NCBI RefSeq assembly: GCF_900116115.1
Contig: NZ_FOZP01000001.1
Location: 636,071 to 700,070 of the forward strand
Length of the DNA stretch: 64,000 nt
DNA from: Lutibacter maritimus
GTDB taxonomy: Bacteria; Bacteroidota; Bacteroidia; Flavobacteriales; Flavobacteriaceae
Reading direction: 5' to 3'
Position numbers and translations under genes: made by a program. Under the pieces are notes generated by a model, which ran no database searches, was not told where the DNA came from, and worked only from the letters and a program-made list of their open reading frames with translations. Of this stretch, positions 36,805-45,177 are shown one piece after another; the first letter of the stretch is position 1, and each line of letters starts with the position of its first letter.

Positions 36805-38079
36805 ATGGATACTTTTTTAAAAAAAGCTATTACTCTAGATAAAACAGACCATTTAGCGCACTTTAAAAATTATTTTGAGAATGACCCAGCTATGATTTAT
36901 TTAGATGGAAATTCTTTAGGGAAATTGCCTTTAAAAACCATTGAAACAACCTCAAATATTGTAAATAATCAATGGGGAAAACGCCTTATTAGAAGTTGGA
37001 ATGAAAATTGGATGGATCTTTCAGGGGATATTGCTAAAAAAATTGCGCAAATAGTTGGAGCCCAACCTGATGAAATTTTTGTTGGTGATACAACTTCAAT
37101 TAATTTATACAAACTTTTATTTGCTTCACTTTCAATTCAAAAAGATAAAACAGAAATTATTACTGATGATTTAAATTTTCCTACAGATTTATACATTATT
37201 CAAGGACTTATAAATCAACAATTTAAAAATCATACTTTAAAAGTTTTAAAAAGTGAAAATGAAATTTTTATGGATGATTTAAAAATTAAATCGTCATTAA
37301 ATACTAAAACAGCTGTTATAACTTTAAGTTTGGTAAGCTATAAAAGTTCATTTTTATACAACATGGAAACCGTTAATAATTTAGCTCATAAAAATAATAG
37401 CTTGGTTATTTGGGATGTGTCACATGCGGCTGGAGCTACTACTATAAAACTAAATGAAACCAATGCTGATATGGCCGTAGGTTGCACTTATAAATATTTA
37501 AATGGTGGACCAGGAGCGCCTGCATTTTTATATGTTAGAAAAGATTTACAAGAAAAATTAAACAATCCAATTTGGTCATGGTTTGCACATAAAAACCCAT
37601 TTGATTTTGATTCAAATTTTGTAGAAAACCCTGGAATTCAAAAGTTTGCAATTAGCACTCCTTCTATACTTTCATTAGGTGCAATAGCACCTGGATTGGA
37701 TGTAATTTTAGAAGCTGGCATTAAAAATCTTCAAACAAAAAGTAACAATCAAAGTGAATTTTTAATTGAGTTAATTCAACATTATTTAGTTCCTTTAGGA
37801 TTTAAAATGGTTTCACCTTTAAACAATAAACAAAGAGGTTCTCATATTGCTATTGAACATCCTGAAAGTTATAGAATTAATCTAGCAATGATTAATCCTA
37901 TAAATAAAAAAGAAAAAGTGGTAATTCCTGATTTTAGACCTCCAAGTTTTATTAGAATTGGAATTACGCCACTTTACACTACTTATTTAGATTTATATGA
38001 GGCTGTTATTAGAATTGTTGAAATTGTAAAAACCAAAGAGTATGCGGCTTTTTCTACTACAAAATTAAAAGTAACTTAA
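36805..38079 (+). CDS. kynU: kynureninase
   Basis: PLP enzyme that splits kynurenine into anthranilate and alanine (or 3-hydroxykynurenine into 3-hydroxyanthranilate). The 424-residue protein has YLDGNSLGKLP, VIWDVSHAAGA with the PLP-binding Asp, and the Schiff-base Lys in GCTYKYLNGGPG, then FRPPSFIRIGITPLYTTYLD at the C-terminus. No other kynurenine-pathway gene lies in the window, so tryptophan breakdown must continue elsewhere. It ends at a hairpin terminator. Confidence 0.93.
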   Translation: MDTFLKKAITLDKTDHLAHFKNYFENDPAMIYLDGNSLGKLPLKTIETTSNIVNNQWGKRLIRSWNENWMDLSGDIAKKIAQIVGAQPDEIFVGDTTSINLYKLLFASLSIQKDKTEIITDDLNFPTDLYIIQGLINQQFKNHTLKVLKSENEIFMDDLKIKSSLNTKTAVITLSLVSYKSSFLYNMETVNNLAHKNNSLVIWDVSHAAGATTIKLNETNADMAVGCTYKYLNGGPGAPAFLYVRKDLQEKLNNPIWSWFAHKNPFDFDSNFVENPGIQKFAISTPSILSLGAIAPGLDVILEAGIKNLQTKSNNQSEFLIELIQHYLVPLGFKMVSPLNNKQRGSHIAIEHPESYRINLAMINPINKKEKVVIPDFRPPSFIRIGITPLYTTYLDLYEAVIRIVEIVKTKEYAAFSTTKLKVT

Positions 38080-38093
38080 ATAGTTATCAAAAT

Positions 38094-38134
38094 AAAAAAA
38101 TCCCAAAATGAAATGTCATCTTGGGATTTTTTTT
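38094..38134. terminator. bidirectional terminator after kynU
   Basis: Stem AATCCCAA / TTGGGATT extended by A- and T-rich ends, with a 14-base loop. It lies between convergent kynU and the PEGA-repeat gene. Confidence 0.75.
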
Positions 38135-38160
38135 AGTATATTATATTTTTTTCATAAAAA

Positions 38161-39465
38161 TTAAAGTCTCGATTGCGCTTCTTCTATAATATTTTTATAC
38201 TTTTTTAATATTCTACCCCATTCATCAAACTTCTGATCATCTTTTACGCTTACTGCACCATCTGCTCTCTCACTACTAATTTTCATAACATATTTTAATG
38301 GATTAGAATCACCTAATTTAACAATAATTCTTGTTCTAATCGTACTACCACTAAAACCTTCTACTTGCCATGCAGTTCTCATATAACCTGTTTCTTTATC
38401 AATTACTTCTAAAACATCAAATTCCGTTGTAACAATAGAGCTTAATAACTTCCACGCATCATCTTCAGAAACATCAGGATTAACCACAATTGTAAAATTT
38501 ACATTCGCTAAATCCGTAGCAATTGACTGTTTATAAGCCTCGTCTTCAACTAGTTCTAAATGATCTCTAAAAGGTGGTGCTTGATAATCATTTGAATTGC
38601 AATAATTTTTTTTAATAGATAAAAAACTTTCTTTACTAACTATTACTTCTACACACGTATTTTCTGGCACTTTCAAATCATATACACCTACACCTACAAC
38701 TTTTCCATCAACAAAAATTTCGGAATCATTAGGCGTAACTTCTAACTTTACTAATCTATCAATTAAATTAAATTGATAATTAACTGGAGGTTCTGTATCA
38801 TTTTCTTTATTGCAAAAAACTTTTTCTTCAGAAACAAAACCATCTTTTTTTACTTGCACAACAACACATTCTCCTTTAGGTATAATAACTTCTGAATACC
38901 CTATTCCTTGAGAATTTTGATTTACAAAAATTTCTGAATCAGCTGGAGAAACTTTTACTTGCACCATTCTATCAGCTAATGATAAATTTGCATTAAATGG
39001 TGGAACTTCTTTATTATTGGTATTATAATAAGTCTTTATTATAGGTTTATATCCTTTCTTTTTAATTTCAACAGTTGCATTAAAATCCTTCTTAACTACT
39101 AAATTGTATTTTTTATTACCAACAAAATGACCATCTACATAAATTCCAGCATCATATGGCTCAACATTAAGTTCAATTAATCTATTTTCAAGGTTAACTT
39201 GAACATTTTTTGGCCATTTTCTGGTTCTTGGAAATTCTTGAATTACTGATTGAAATCCTTCTTTAACAACAATAATTTTATTCAGCTCATTTTTTTCAAG
39301 TTTTAGAACTATTGAACCAACTCCTAATGCGGGTTTTATAATATCATTTCCTACTACTTTATAGAAAGTTGCATCAGTATAATTTGCAGTAATTGTAATC
39401 TTACTTTGAGAATATGACAAAGAAAACGTTAAAAATAGTATAGAAAAAATATAATTCTTCAGCAT
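38161..39465 (-). CDS. secreted PEGA-repeat protein
   Basis: A 434-residue exported protein (signal peptide MLKNYIFSILFLTFSLSYS). About residues 90-310 hold three PEGA-like repeats of about 68 residues, each with a V.P.(D/G)(A/S).I.V(D/N) strand and a cysteine-bearing (K/N)Y(C/Y)N end: EPYDAGIYVDGHFVG, SPADSEIFVNQNSQG and TPNDSEIFVDGKVVG. The last 120 residues form a separate alpha/beta domain (VNPDVSEDDAWKLLSSIVT). PEGA units are structural surface modules. Function unknown. It lies 44 bases after a ferredoxin gene on the same strand. Confidence 0.8.
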   Translation of the reverse strand: MLKNYIFSILFLTFSLSYSQSKITITANYTDATFYKVVGNDIIKPALGVGSIVLKLEKNELNKIIVVKEGFQSVIQEFPRTRKWPKNVQVNLENRLIELNVEPYDAGIYVDGHFVGNKKYNLVVKKDFNATVEIKKKGYKPIIKTYYNTNNKEVPPFNANLSLADRMVQVKVSPADSEIFVNQNSQGIGYSEVIIPKGECVVVQVKKDGFVSEEKVFCNKENDTEPPVNYQFNLIDRLVKLEVTPNDSEIFVDGKVVGVGVYDLKVPENTCVEVIVSKESFLSIKKNYCNSNDYQAPPFRDHLELVEDEAYKQSIATDLANVNFTIVVNPDVSEDDAWKLLSSIVTTEFDVLEVIDKETGYMRTAWQVEGFSGSTIRTRIIVKLGDSNPLKYVMKISSERADGAVSVKDDQKFDEWGRILKKYKNIIEEAQSRL

Positions 39466-39509
39466 AATTTATAAAATTTGAAATTTTTTAATTAGGCGAA
39501 TATAATAAA

Positions 39510-39860
39510 TTATTCTTTATGCAAAAAACGTTGTTTAGCAAGTAATTGTTCTTCCGTTTCTTCATTCTCTTCATCTGGCACACAACAATCTACTGGGCAA
39601 ACAGCTGCACATTGTGGTTCATCATGAAAGCCTTTACACTCCGTACATTTATCAGTTACTATAAAATAATACTCATCACTAACTGGTTCTTGCGAATCTT
39701 CTGCATTTACAGTTTTTCCATTTGGTAATACTAACTTTCCTGAAAGTGAGGTTCCATCAGCATAACGCCATTCTTCAGATGCTTCATAAATGGCATTGTT
39801 AGGACATTCAGGTTCACAAGCGCCACAATTAATACATTCATCGGTTATTTTTATTGCCAT
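39510..39860 (-). CDS. 2[4Fe-4S] ferredoxin
   Basis: A 116-residue ferredoxin of the Alvin/long-loop type. Cluster ligands are [11 protein letters not shown] near the N-terminus and [21 protein letters not shown] near residue 75-95; the second cluster has an extended loop between its first Cys pair and the remaining ligands. The ATG at 39860 gives [13 protein letters not shown], the standard start. The C-terminus is acidic ([16 protein letters not shown]). Electron partners are unknown. The promoter faces that of the divergent acyl-CoA reductase gene. Confidence 0.92.
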   Translation of the reverse strand: MAIKITDECINCGACEPECPNNAIYEASEEWRYADGTSLSGKLVLPNGKTVNAEDSQEPVSDEYYFIVTDKCTECKGFHDEPQCAAVCPVDCCVPDEENEETEEQLLAKQRFLHKE

Positions 39861-39882
39861 ACTATTATTTAGATTATTTTTG
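39854..39882 (+). promoter_or_regulatory. promoter of the acyl-CoA reductase gene
   Basis: TTG (39854-39856), an 18-base spacer and TATTTTTG (39875-39882) match the Bacteroidota consensus, 38 bases before the ATG at 39920. The -33 lies inside the start of the ferredoxin gene. Confidence 0.6.
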
Positions 39883-39884
39883 TG

Positions 39885-39892
39885 CAAATATA
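39885..39892 (-). promoter_or_regulatory. -7 element of the ferredoxin promoter
   Basis: Minus-strand TATATTTG, 24 bases upstream of the ferredoxin ATG. A minus-strand TTG at 39920-39918 is 25 bases upstream, slightly beyond usual spacing. The element lies only 2 bases from the opposite-strand -7, so the two promoters should exclude each other. Confidence 0.5.
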
Positions 39893-39919
39893 AAATTTTA
39901 AATCTAAAAAATTATTTCA

Positions 39920-40981
39920 ATGAATTTAGCGCAACGGATAAATGCATTTCAAAAATTGGGTATTTTCTTTAAACAATTTTCAACAGCTAAAATTGAAAAA
40001 CATTCAAATTCTGAAATAAATACATTATTTTTTGATGCTTTTAAAATGCAAATTGAACGGGCACAAGAATTTAATGGTTGGTTTACCAAAGAAAATGTTT
40101 TAAAAGCCTTTGAAAGTTGGAGTGAAGCTTTAAGCGTAGAAAATTTAATTGAATGGACTTCTAAATATAGTTTCTCCAAAAACACATCTCCTAAAACTAT
40201 TGCCATTATAATGGCTGGTAACATTCCTTTAGTTGGCTTTCATGATTTTTTATCGGTATTAATAACTGGAAATAAAGCGCTAATAAAACAATCATCTAAC
40301 GACAAACATTTTTTGCCATTAATTGCTAAGTTTTTAGAACACACAAATCCATATTTTAAAAATAAAATTACTTTTACTGATACTGTTTTAACTGATTTTG
40401 ATGCGGTTATTGCAACTGGAAGTAATAATACTGCACGATATTTTGAGCATTATTTTGGAAAATATCCTTCAATTATTCGTCAAAACAGAAATTCTGTAGC
40501 TATTTTAACAGGAAAAGAAACTGAAGAAGAATTAGCATTATTAGGCGAAGATATTTTTCAATATTTTGGATTAGGTTGCAGAAGTGTTTCAAAATTATTT
40601 GTACCAAAAAATTATAATTTTGATATGCTTTTTAAAGCCATTTACAAATTTAATAACATTATAAATTATAAAAAATACGAGAACAATTACGACTATAACA
40701 AAGCAGTTTATATTATGAGTTTGTTCAATATTTTAGAAAACGGATTTGTAATGTTAAAAGAAGATAAAAGCTACGCATCTCCCATAGCAACAGTATTTTA
40801 CGAATTTTATGATGATTTTGATAATTTACTAAATAAACTAAATACTGAAAAATCAGATATTCAATGCGTTGTAAGCAACGAAAACGTTGTAGATTTCGTA
40901 AAATTTGGGCAAACTCAACATCCTAAATTATGGAATTATGCAGATAATGTTGATACAATTTCATTTTTACTAAAATTATAA
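39920..40981 (+). CDS. acyl-CoA reductase, LuxC family
   Basis: A 353-residue aldehyde-dehydrogenase-fold protein similar to LuxC, which reduces activated fatty acyl groups to aldehydes. Recognisable family segments are TIAIIMAGNIPLVGFHDFL, KALIKQSSNDKHFLPLI, DAVIATGSNNTARYFEHYFG and the catalytic-cysteine block GLGCRSVSKLFVPKNYNF. No luxD or luxE, or luciferase genes, are present, so bioluminescence is not implied. Flavobacteria carry this gene between ferredoxin and serC, but its role is unclear. The serine operon begins 79 bases downstream. Confidence 0.82.
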   Translation: MNLAQRINAFQKLGIFFKQFSTAKIEKHSNSEINTLFFDAFKMQIERAQEFNGWFTKENVLKAFESWSEALSVENLIEWTSKYSFSKNTSPKTIAIIMAGNIPLVGFHDFLSVLITGNKALIKQSSNDKHFLPLIAKFLEHTNPYFKNKITFTDTVLTDFDAVIATGSNNTARYFEHYFGKYPSIIRQNRNSVAILTGKETEEELALLGEDIFQYFGLGCRSVSKLFVPKNYNFDMLFKAIYKFNNIINYKKYENNYDYNKAVYIMSLFNILENGFVMLKEDKSYASPIATVFYEFYDDFDNLLNKLNTEKSDIQCVVSNENVVDFVKFGQTQHPKLWNYADNVDTISFLLKL

Positions 40982-41060
40982 CCTTTTTTTTAGTAAATAA
41001 ATTAGGGCTATTTCTCTTTTTTTCACGAAATTTGTTTGAACTAAACTCATATTATAAAAA

Positions 41061-42122
41061 ATGAAAAAACATAATTTTAGTGCAGGTCCTTGTATTTTAC
41101 CACAAGAAGTTTTAAAAAAAGCTGCTGATGCAGTACTTAATTTCAACAATTTAAATTTATCATTAATTGAAATATCGCATAGAAGCAAAGATTTTGTAGA
41201 TGTAATGGAAAATGCGCGTAGTTTAGTAAAAGAACTATTAAACTTACCCGAAGGCTATTCTGTATTATTTTTACAAGGTGGCGCAAGTCTAGAATTTTTA
41301 ATGACACCTTACAATTTATTAAAAGTAAATGGAAAAGCTGGCTATATGAATACTGGAACTTGGAGTACAGCAGCTATTAAAGAAGCAAAAATGATGGGAG
41401 AAATTAATGTGTTTGCCTCATCAGAAGATAAAGGCTTTAATTATATACCAAAAAATTACACAGTTCCAACAGATGTAGATTACATCCATTGCACATCTAA
41501 CAACACAATTTACGGAACACAATTAAAAACATTCCCTAAAACTGATAGCTTATTAGTTTGTGATATGAGCTCAGATATTTTTTCTCGCCAATTAGATTTT
41601 ACTCAATTTGATTTAATTTATGCTGGTGCACAAAAAAATATGGGCCCTGCAGGAACAACTTTAGTAGTTGTTAAAGATGAAATTTTAGGAAAAACAGGCA
41701 GAACAATCCCTTCAATGCTTGATTATCAGGTTCATATTAAAAAAGACAGTATGTATAATACACCGGCTGTTTTCCCTGTATATGTTTCAATGTTAACTTT
41801 ACAATGGTTAAAAGATTTAGGTGGAATTTCAGCAATTGAAAAAATTAACGAAGAAAAAGCGGCTCTTTTATATGCAGAAATTGATAGAAATCCGCATTTT
41901 GTTGGATATGCAGCAAAAGAAGATAGATCTTTAATGAACGTAACTTTTAACTTAACAAATGAAAGTGATAAAGAAGCTTTCGATAAAATTTGGAATGAAG
42001 CAGGAATAAGCGGAATTAAAGGTCACAGATCAGTTGGTGGATACAGAGCAAGTATGTACAATGCTTTACCTTTAGAAAGTGTTAAAGTTCTTATTAAAGC
42101 CATGCAACAACTAGAAAAATAG
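41061..42122 (+). CDS. serC: phosphoserine aminotransferase
   Basis: PLP enzyme converting 3-phosphohydroxypyruvate and glutamate to O-phosphoserine and 2-oxoglutarate. The 353-residue protein begins KKHNFSAGPCILP, with EISHRSKDF, FLQGGASLEF and the PLP-Lys segment IYAGAQKNMGPAG. Length and the C-terminal GHRSVGGYRASMYNALP are standard. The serA gene follows 24 bases later. Confidence 0.95.
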   Translation: MKKHNFSAGPCILPQEVLKKAADAVLNFNNLNLSLIEISHRSKDFVDVMENARSLVKELLNLPEGYSVLFLQGGASLEFLMTPYNLLKVNGKAGYMNTGTWSTAAIKEAKMMGEINVFASSEDKGFNYIPKNYTVPTDVDYIHCTSNNTIYGTQLKTFPKTDSLLVCDMSSDIFSRQLDFTQFDLIYAGAQKNMGPAGTTLVVVKDEILGKTGRTIPSMLDYQVHIKKDSMYNTPAVFPVYVSMLTLQWLKDLGGISAIEKINEEKAALLYAEIDRNPHFVGYAAKEDRSLMNVTFNLTNESDKEAFDKIWNEAGISGIKGHRSVGGYRASMYNALPLESVKVLIKAMQQLEK

Positions 42123-42146
42123 CATAACTAAAAAAATAAATATAAA

Positions 42147-43097
42147 ATGAAAGTATTAGCAAATGACGGTTTAGCTAAAAGTGGTATTGCAGCACTTGGT
42201 TTAAATGGTTTTGAAGTAGATTTAACTACTGTAGCACAAGACCAACTAGTAGATTATATAAATAAAAATAATATTGATGTATTACTTGTTAGAAGTGCTA
42301 CAAAAGTTAGAAAAGATATTATTGACAATTGTCCTTCTTTAAAAATTATTGGTCGTGGTGGTGTTGGAATGGATAATATTGATGTAGAATATGCCCGAGG
42401 AAAAGGACTAAAAGTAATAAACACACCAGCTGCTTCATCACATTCTGTTGGAGAATTAGTATTTGCTCATTTATCAGGATTAGTGCGTTTTTTACCTGAA
42501 TCAAATAGAAATATGCCATTAGAAGGCGATGCTAAATTTGGTGCACTTAAAAAAAACTATGGTAAAGGAATTGAATTAAAAGGAAAAACATTAGGTGTTT
42601 TAGGCTTTGGAAGAATAGGACAAGCAACCGCAAAAATTGCATTAGGTTTAGGAATGAAAGTAATTGCTTTTGATCCATTTATTGATGCTGTAAATTTAGA
42701 AGTTGAATTTTTTGATGGTCAAGCGTTATTTTTTAATATCAATACCATTTCAAAAGAAGAAGTTTTAAAACAAGCTGATTTTATTACACTTCATGTACCG
42801 GCTCAAAAAGAGTACGTAATTTCTACAAAAGAATTAGATTTAATGAAAGATGGTGCTTTTGTTGTAAATGCTGCTCGTGGTGGTGTTATTGATGAAGTTG
42901 CTTTAGTAAAAGCAATTGAATCTGGTAAAATTGCAGGTGCTGCATTAGATGTTTTTGAAAATGAACCAACGCCTGAAATTCAATTATTAATGAATCCTGC
43001 TTTATCTTTAACACCTCATATTGGTGCAGCAACAGCTGAAGCTCAAGATAGAATTGGAACAGAACTTGCTGAACAAATTGTAAGTATTTTAAAATAA
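42147..43097 (+). CDS. serA: D-3-phosphoglycerate dehydrogenase
   Basis: First step of serine synthesis, oxidising 3-phosphoglycerate with NAD. The 316-residue short form (no ACT or ASB regulatory domain) has RGGVGMDNID, Rossmann motif LGFGRIGQATAKIALGLG, catalytic AARGGVIDE (Arg), VFENEPTPE and HIGAATAEAQDRI (His). The short form is usual in Bacteroidota and probably lacks serine feedback inhibition. Position after serC supports the assignment over other D-2-hydroxyacid dehydrogenases. A compact terminator follows. Confidence 0.88.
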   Translation: MKVLANDGLAKSGIAALGLNGFEVDLTTVAQDQLVDYINKNNIDVLLVRSATKVRKDIIDNCPSLKIIGRGGVGMDNIDVEYARGKGLKVINTPAASSHSVGELVFAHLSGLVRFLPESNRNMPLEGDAKFGALKKNYGKGIELKGKTLGVLGFGRIGQATAKIALGLGMKVIAFDPFIDAVNLEVEFFDGQALFFNINTISKEEVLKQADFITLHVPAQKEYVISTKELDLMKDGAFVVNAARGGVIDEVALVKAIESGKIAGAALDVFENEPTPEIQLLMNPALSLTPHIGAATAEAQDRIGTELAEQIVSILK

Positions 43098-43120
43098 TTA
43101 CAAATACCAAAATAAATTAA

Positions 43121-43149
43121 AAGGATGCTAAAATAGCATCCTTTTTTTT
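43121..43149 (+). terminator. terminator of serC-serA
   Basis: Stem AAGGATGCTA / TAGCATCCTT with a 3-base AAA loop and a T run. It ends just before the promoter of the DUF1015 gene. Confidence 0.9.
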
Positions 43150-43178
43150 GATTAAAATGTAATATTAACGTATATTTG
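43148..43178 (+). promoter_or_regulatory. promoter of the DUF1015 gene
   Basis: TTG (43148-43150), a 20-base spacer and TATATTTG (43171-43178), an excellent Bacteroidota sigma-A match. The TTG is made by the end of the serA terminator's T run plus G. The ATG is 43 bases downstream. Confidence 0.8.
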
Positions 43179-43221
43179 AATAGCTAATTTATCAATAACG
43201 CAACAAACTCATTTTATCAAT

Positions 43222-44463
43222 ATGGCAAATATCAAACCATTTAGAGCAATTAGACCTACACGAGATAAAGCTGCTCTTGCAACATCAAGATCATATGATC
43301 AATATTCTAAAAGAGAGTTAAAAGCACAATTAAGTTACAACCCTTACTCCTTTCTTCATATAATAAAACCTGGATATGTAAATGACATTAATTTATCGGG
43401 CGAAGAAAAATTTAAAATGGTACATAAAACTTATCAAGATTTTAAAGACCAAGAAATTTATAAAAAAGACACAAAACCAAATTATTATCTACATCAAAAA
43501 TCGTACGGAAAAGATGTTTTTTGGGGAATTATTGCAGCAGTTCATGTAGAAGATTATCAAAATAACATCATAAAAAAACACGAAGATACATTAAAGGAAA
43601 GAGAAGAACTTTTCGGGAATTATTTAGGTATTGCAGGCTTTAATGCTGAGCCTGTACTACTCACCTATCCTGATAATAATTCTTTAAATAGAATTTATAG
43701 AAAATACTCACAACACAGAGCAGAATATGAGTTTATGACTCATACAAAACGACTGCATAAAATGTGGATTATTGATGATGAATTTGATATTGAAACCATC
43801 TCTGAAGAATTTAAAAAAATGAATGCTATTTATATTGCCGATGGACATCATAGAACAGCTTCATCTAATTATTTAGCAAATAAATTGAAAACTGAGAATC
43901 CAAATCATACTGGTGAGGAATGTTATAATTATTTTATGGGATATTTAATTTCTGATGCCAATTTAAAAATATCAGAATTTAACCGATTTGTAAAAGATTT
44001 AAATGGTTATACCAGCGAACAATTTTTAGAAAAACTAAGTGAATTTTATACCATTGAATTAAAAGGTGAAAAAGTATATAAGCCAAGTAAAAAACATCAT
44101 TTTAGTATGTATTTAAACGGTAATTACTACTCGTTGTACTTAAAAAATACCAATTATAAAATTAACAATGCACTTTCTGACCTAGACACGCACATCATTC
44201 ATAAAACAATATTAAAACCTATTTTAGGAATCTACGATTTAAAAACGGATCCTAGAATTAAGTGCCTACCAGCTATTTTAGACAAAAAACAATTAAAAAA
44301 AGAAGTAGATTCTGGTGGTTTTAAAGTTGGATTTGGTTTGTTTCCTGTTTCTGTCGATCAGCTAAAAGCAGTTGTAAACGAAGATTTACGTATGCCACCA
44401 AAAAGTACATACATTGAACCAAAATTAAGAAGTGGTTTAACCATTTTTGAAATAAATGATTAG
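43222..44463 (+). CDS. DUF1015 family protein with a DGHHR motif, candidate serine kinase
   Basis: A 413-residue cytoplasmic protein of the DUF1015 family, starting MANIKPFRAIRPTRDKAALA and containing SYDQYSKRE, NPYSFLHIIKPG and ADGHHRTASSNYL near residue 215. The DGHHR motif resembles the active-site motif of ParB/sulfiredoxin-fold free serine kinases such as archaeal SerK. Together with its place after serC-serA this suggests a role in serine or phosphoserine metabolism; that is inference. It has its own promoter and is followed by yggS after 42 bases. Confidence 0.85.
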   Translation: MANIKPFRAIRPTRDKAALATSRSYDQYSKRELKAQLSYNPYSFLHIIKPGYVNDINLSGEEKFKMVHKTYQDFKDQEIYKKDTKPNYYLHQKSYGKDVFWGIIAAVHVEDYQNNIIKKHEDTLKEREELFGNYLGIAGFNAEPVLLTYPDNNSLNRIYRKYSQHRAEYEFMTHTKRLHKMWIIDDEFDIETISEEFKKMNAIYIADGHHRTASSNYLANKLKTENPNHTGEECYNYFMGYLISDANLKISEFNRFVKDLNGYTSEQFLEKLSEFYTIELKGEKVYKPSKKHHFSMYLNGNYYSLYLKNTNYKINNALSDLDTHIIHKTILKPILGIYDLKTDPRIKCLPAILDKKQLKKEVDSGGFKVGFGLFPVSVDQLKAVVNEDLRMPPKSTYIEPKLRSGLTIFEIND

Positions 44464-44474
44464 CAAAATTAAAG

Positions 44475-44482
44475 TATCTTTG
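44475..44482 (+). promoter_or_regulatory. -7 element before the YggS gene
   Basis: TATCTTTG matches TAnnTTTG, 23 bases before the YggS ATG. A TTG at 44447-44449 is 25 bases upstream, slightly longer than the usual spacer. Confidence 0.45.
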
Positions 44483-44505
44483 AACTTTAATAGCATTTAT
44501 ATTTT

Positions 44506-45174
44506 ATGAGTATCGCAGAAAACCTACAACACATTAAAAAATTATTACCAAAAGAAGTTACCTTAATTGCTGTTTCAAAAACAAAACCTGAATCTGATAT
44601 TTTAGAAGCCTATAACGCAGGGCAACGTGTTTTTGGAGAAAATAAAATTCAGGAAATGGCTGAAAAATATGAAGCGCTGCCTAAAGATATTCAATGGCAT
44701 ATGATTGGACATTTACAAAGCAACAAGGTAAAATATATGGCATCTTTTGTAAGTTTAATACACGGTGTTGATAGTTTTAAAAAACTAGAAGAAATTAACA
44801 AACAAGCTATAAAAAATAACCGCGTTATTGATTGTTTGCTTCAAATAAAAATTGCTTCTGAAGATACCAAATTTGGATTATCAACAACTGAAGCAACTCA
44901 ACTATTAGCATATGAGAATCTTAAAAATTTAAATAACATTTGTATAAAAGGATTTATGGGAATGGCTACTTTTACAGATGATGAAACTATTATAAAAAAT
45001 GAGTTTAGAATACTAAAAAATTACTTAAATTCATCAAAAAAATACAAAACAACCAATTTTAACCCCACAATACTTTCAATGGGAATGAGTGGCGACTATG
45101 AAATAGCCATTGAAGAAGGTAGTACAATGGTAAGAATTGGTAGTTCAATTTTTGGAACAAGAAACTATAATTAA
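44506..45174 (+). CDS. YggS family PLP homeostasis protein
   Basis: Binds pyridoxal phosphate and keeps free PLP and amino-acid pools balanced. The 222-residue TIM-barrel protein has the PLP Lys in LIAVSKTKPESDI, the GENKIQEMAEKYE and WHMIGHLQSNKVK blocks, and C-terminal LSMGMSGDYEIAIEEGSTMVRIGSSIFG. The next gene begins 3 bases later, so exonuclease and YggS are cotranscribed. Confidence 0.92.
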   Translation: MSIAENLQHIKKLLPKEVTLIAVSKTKPESDILEAYNAGQRVFGENKIQEMAEKYEALPKDIQWHMIGHLQSNKVKYMASFVSLIHGVDSFKKLEEINKQAIKNNRVIDCLLQIKIASEDTKFGLSTTEATQLLAYENLKNLNNICIKGFMGMATFTDDETIIKNEFRILKNYLNSSKKYKTTNFNPTILSMGMSGDYEIAIEEGSTMVRIGSSIFGTRNYN

Positions 45175-45177
45175 TTT

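Noticed and set aside
39920-40981. Bioluminescence locus suggested by the LuxC-like gene
   Set aside because: No luxA, luxB, luxD or luxE nearby; the gene stands between ferredoxin and serine synthesis genes.
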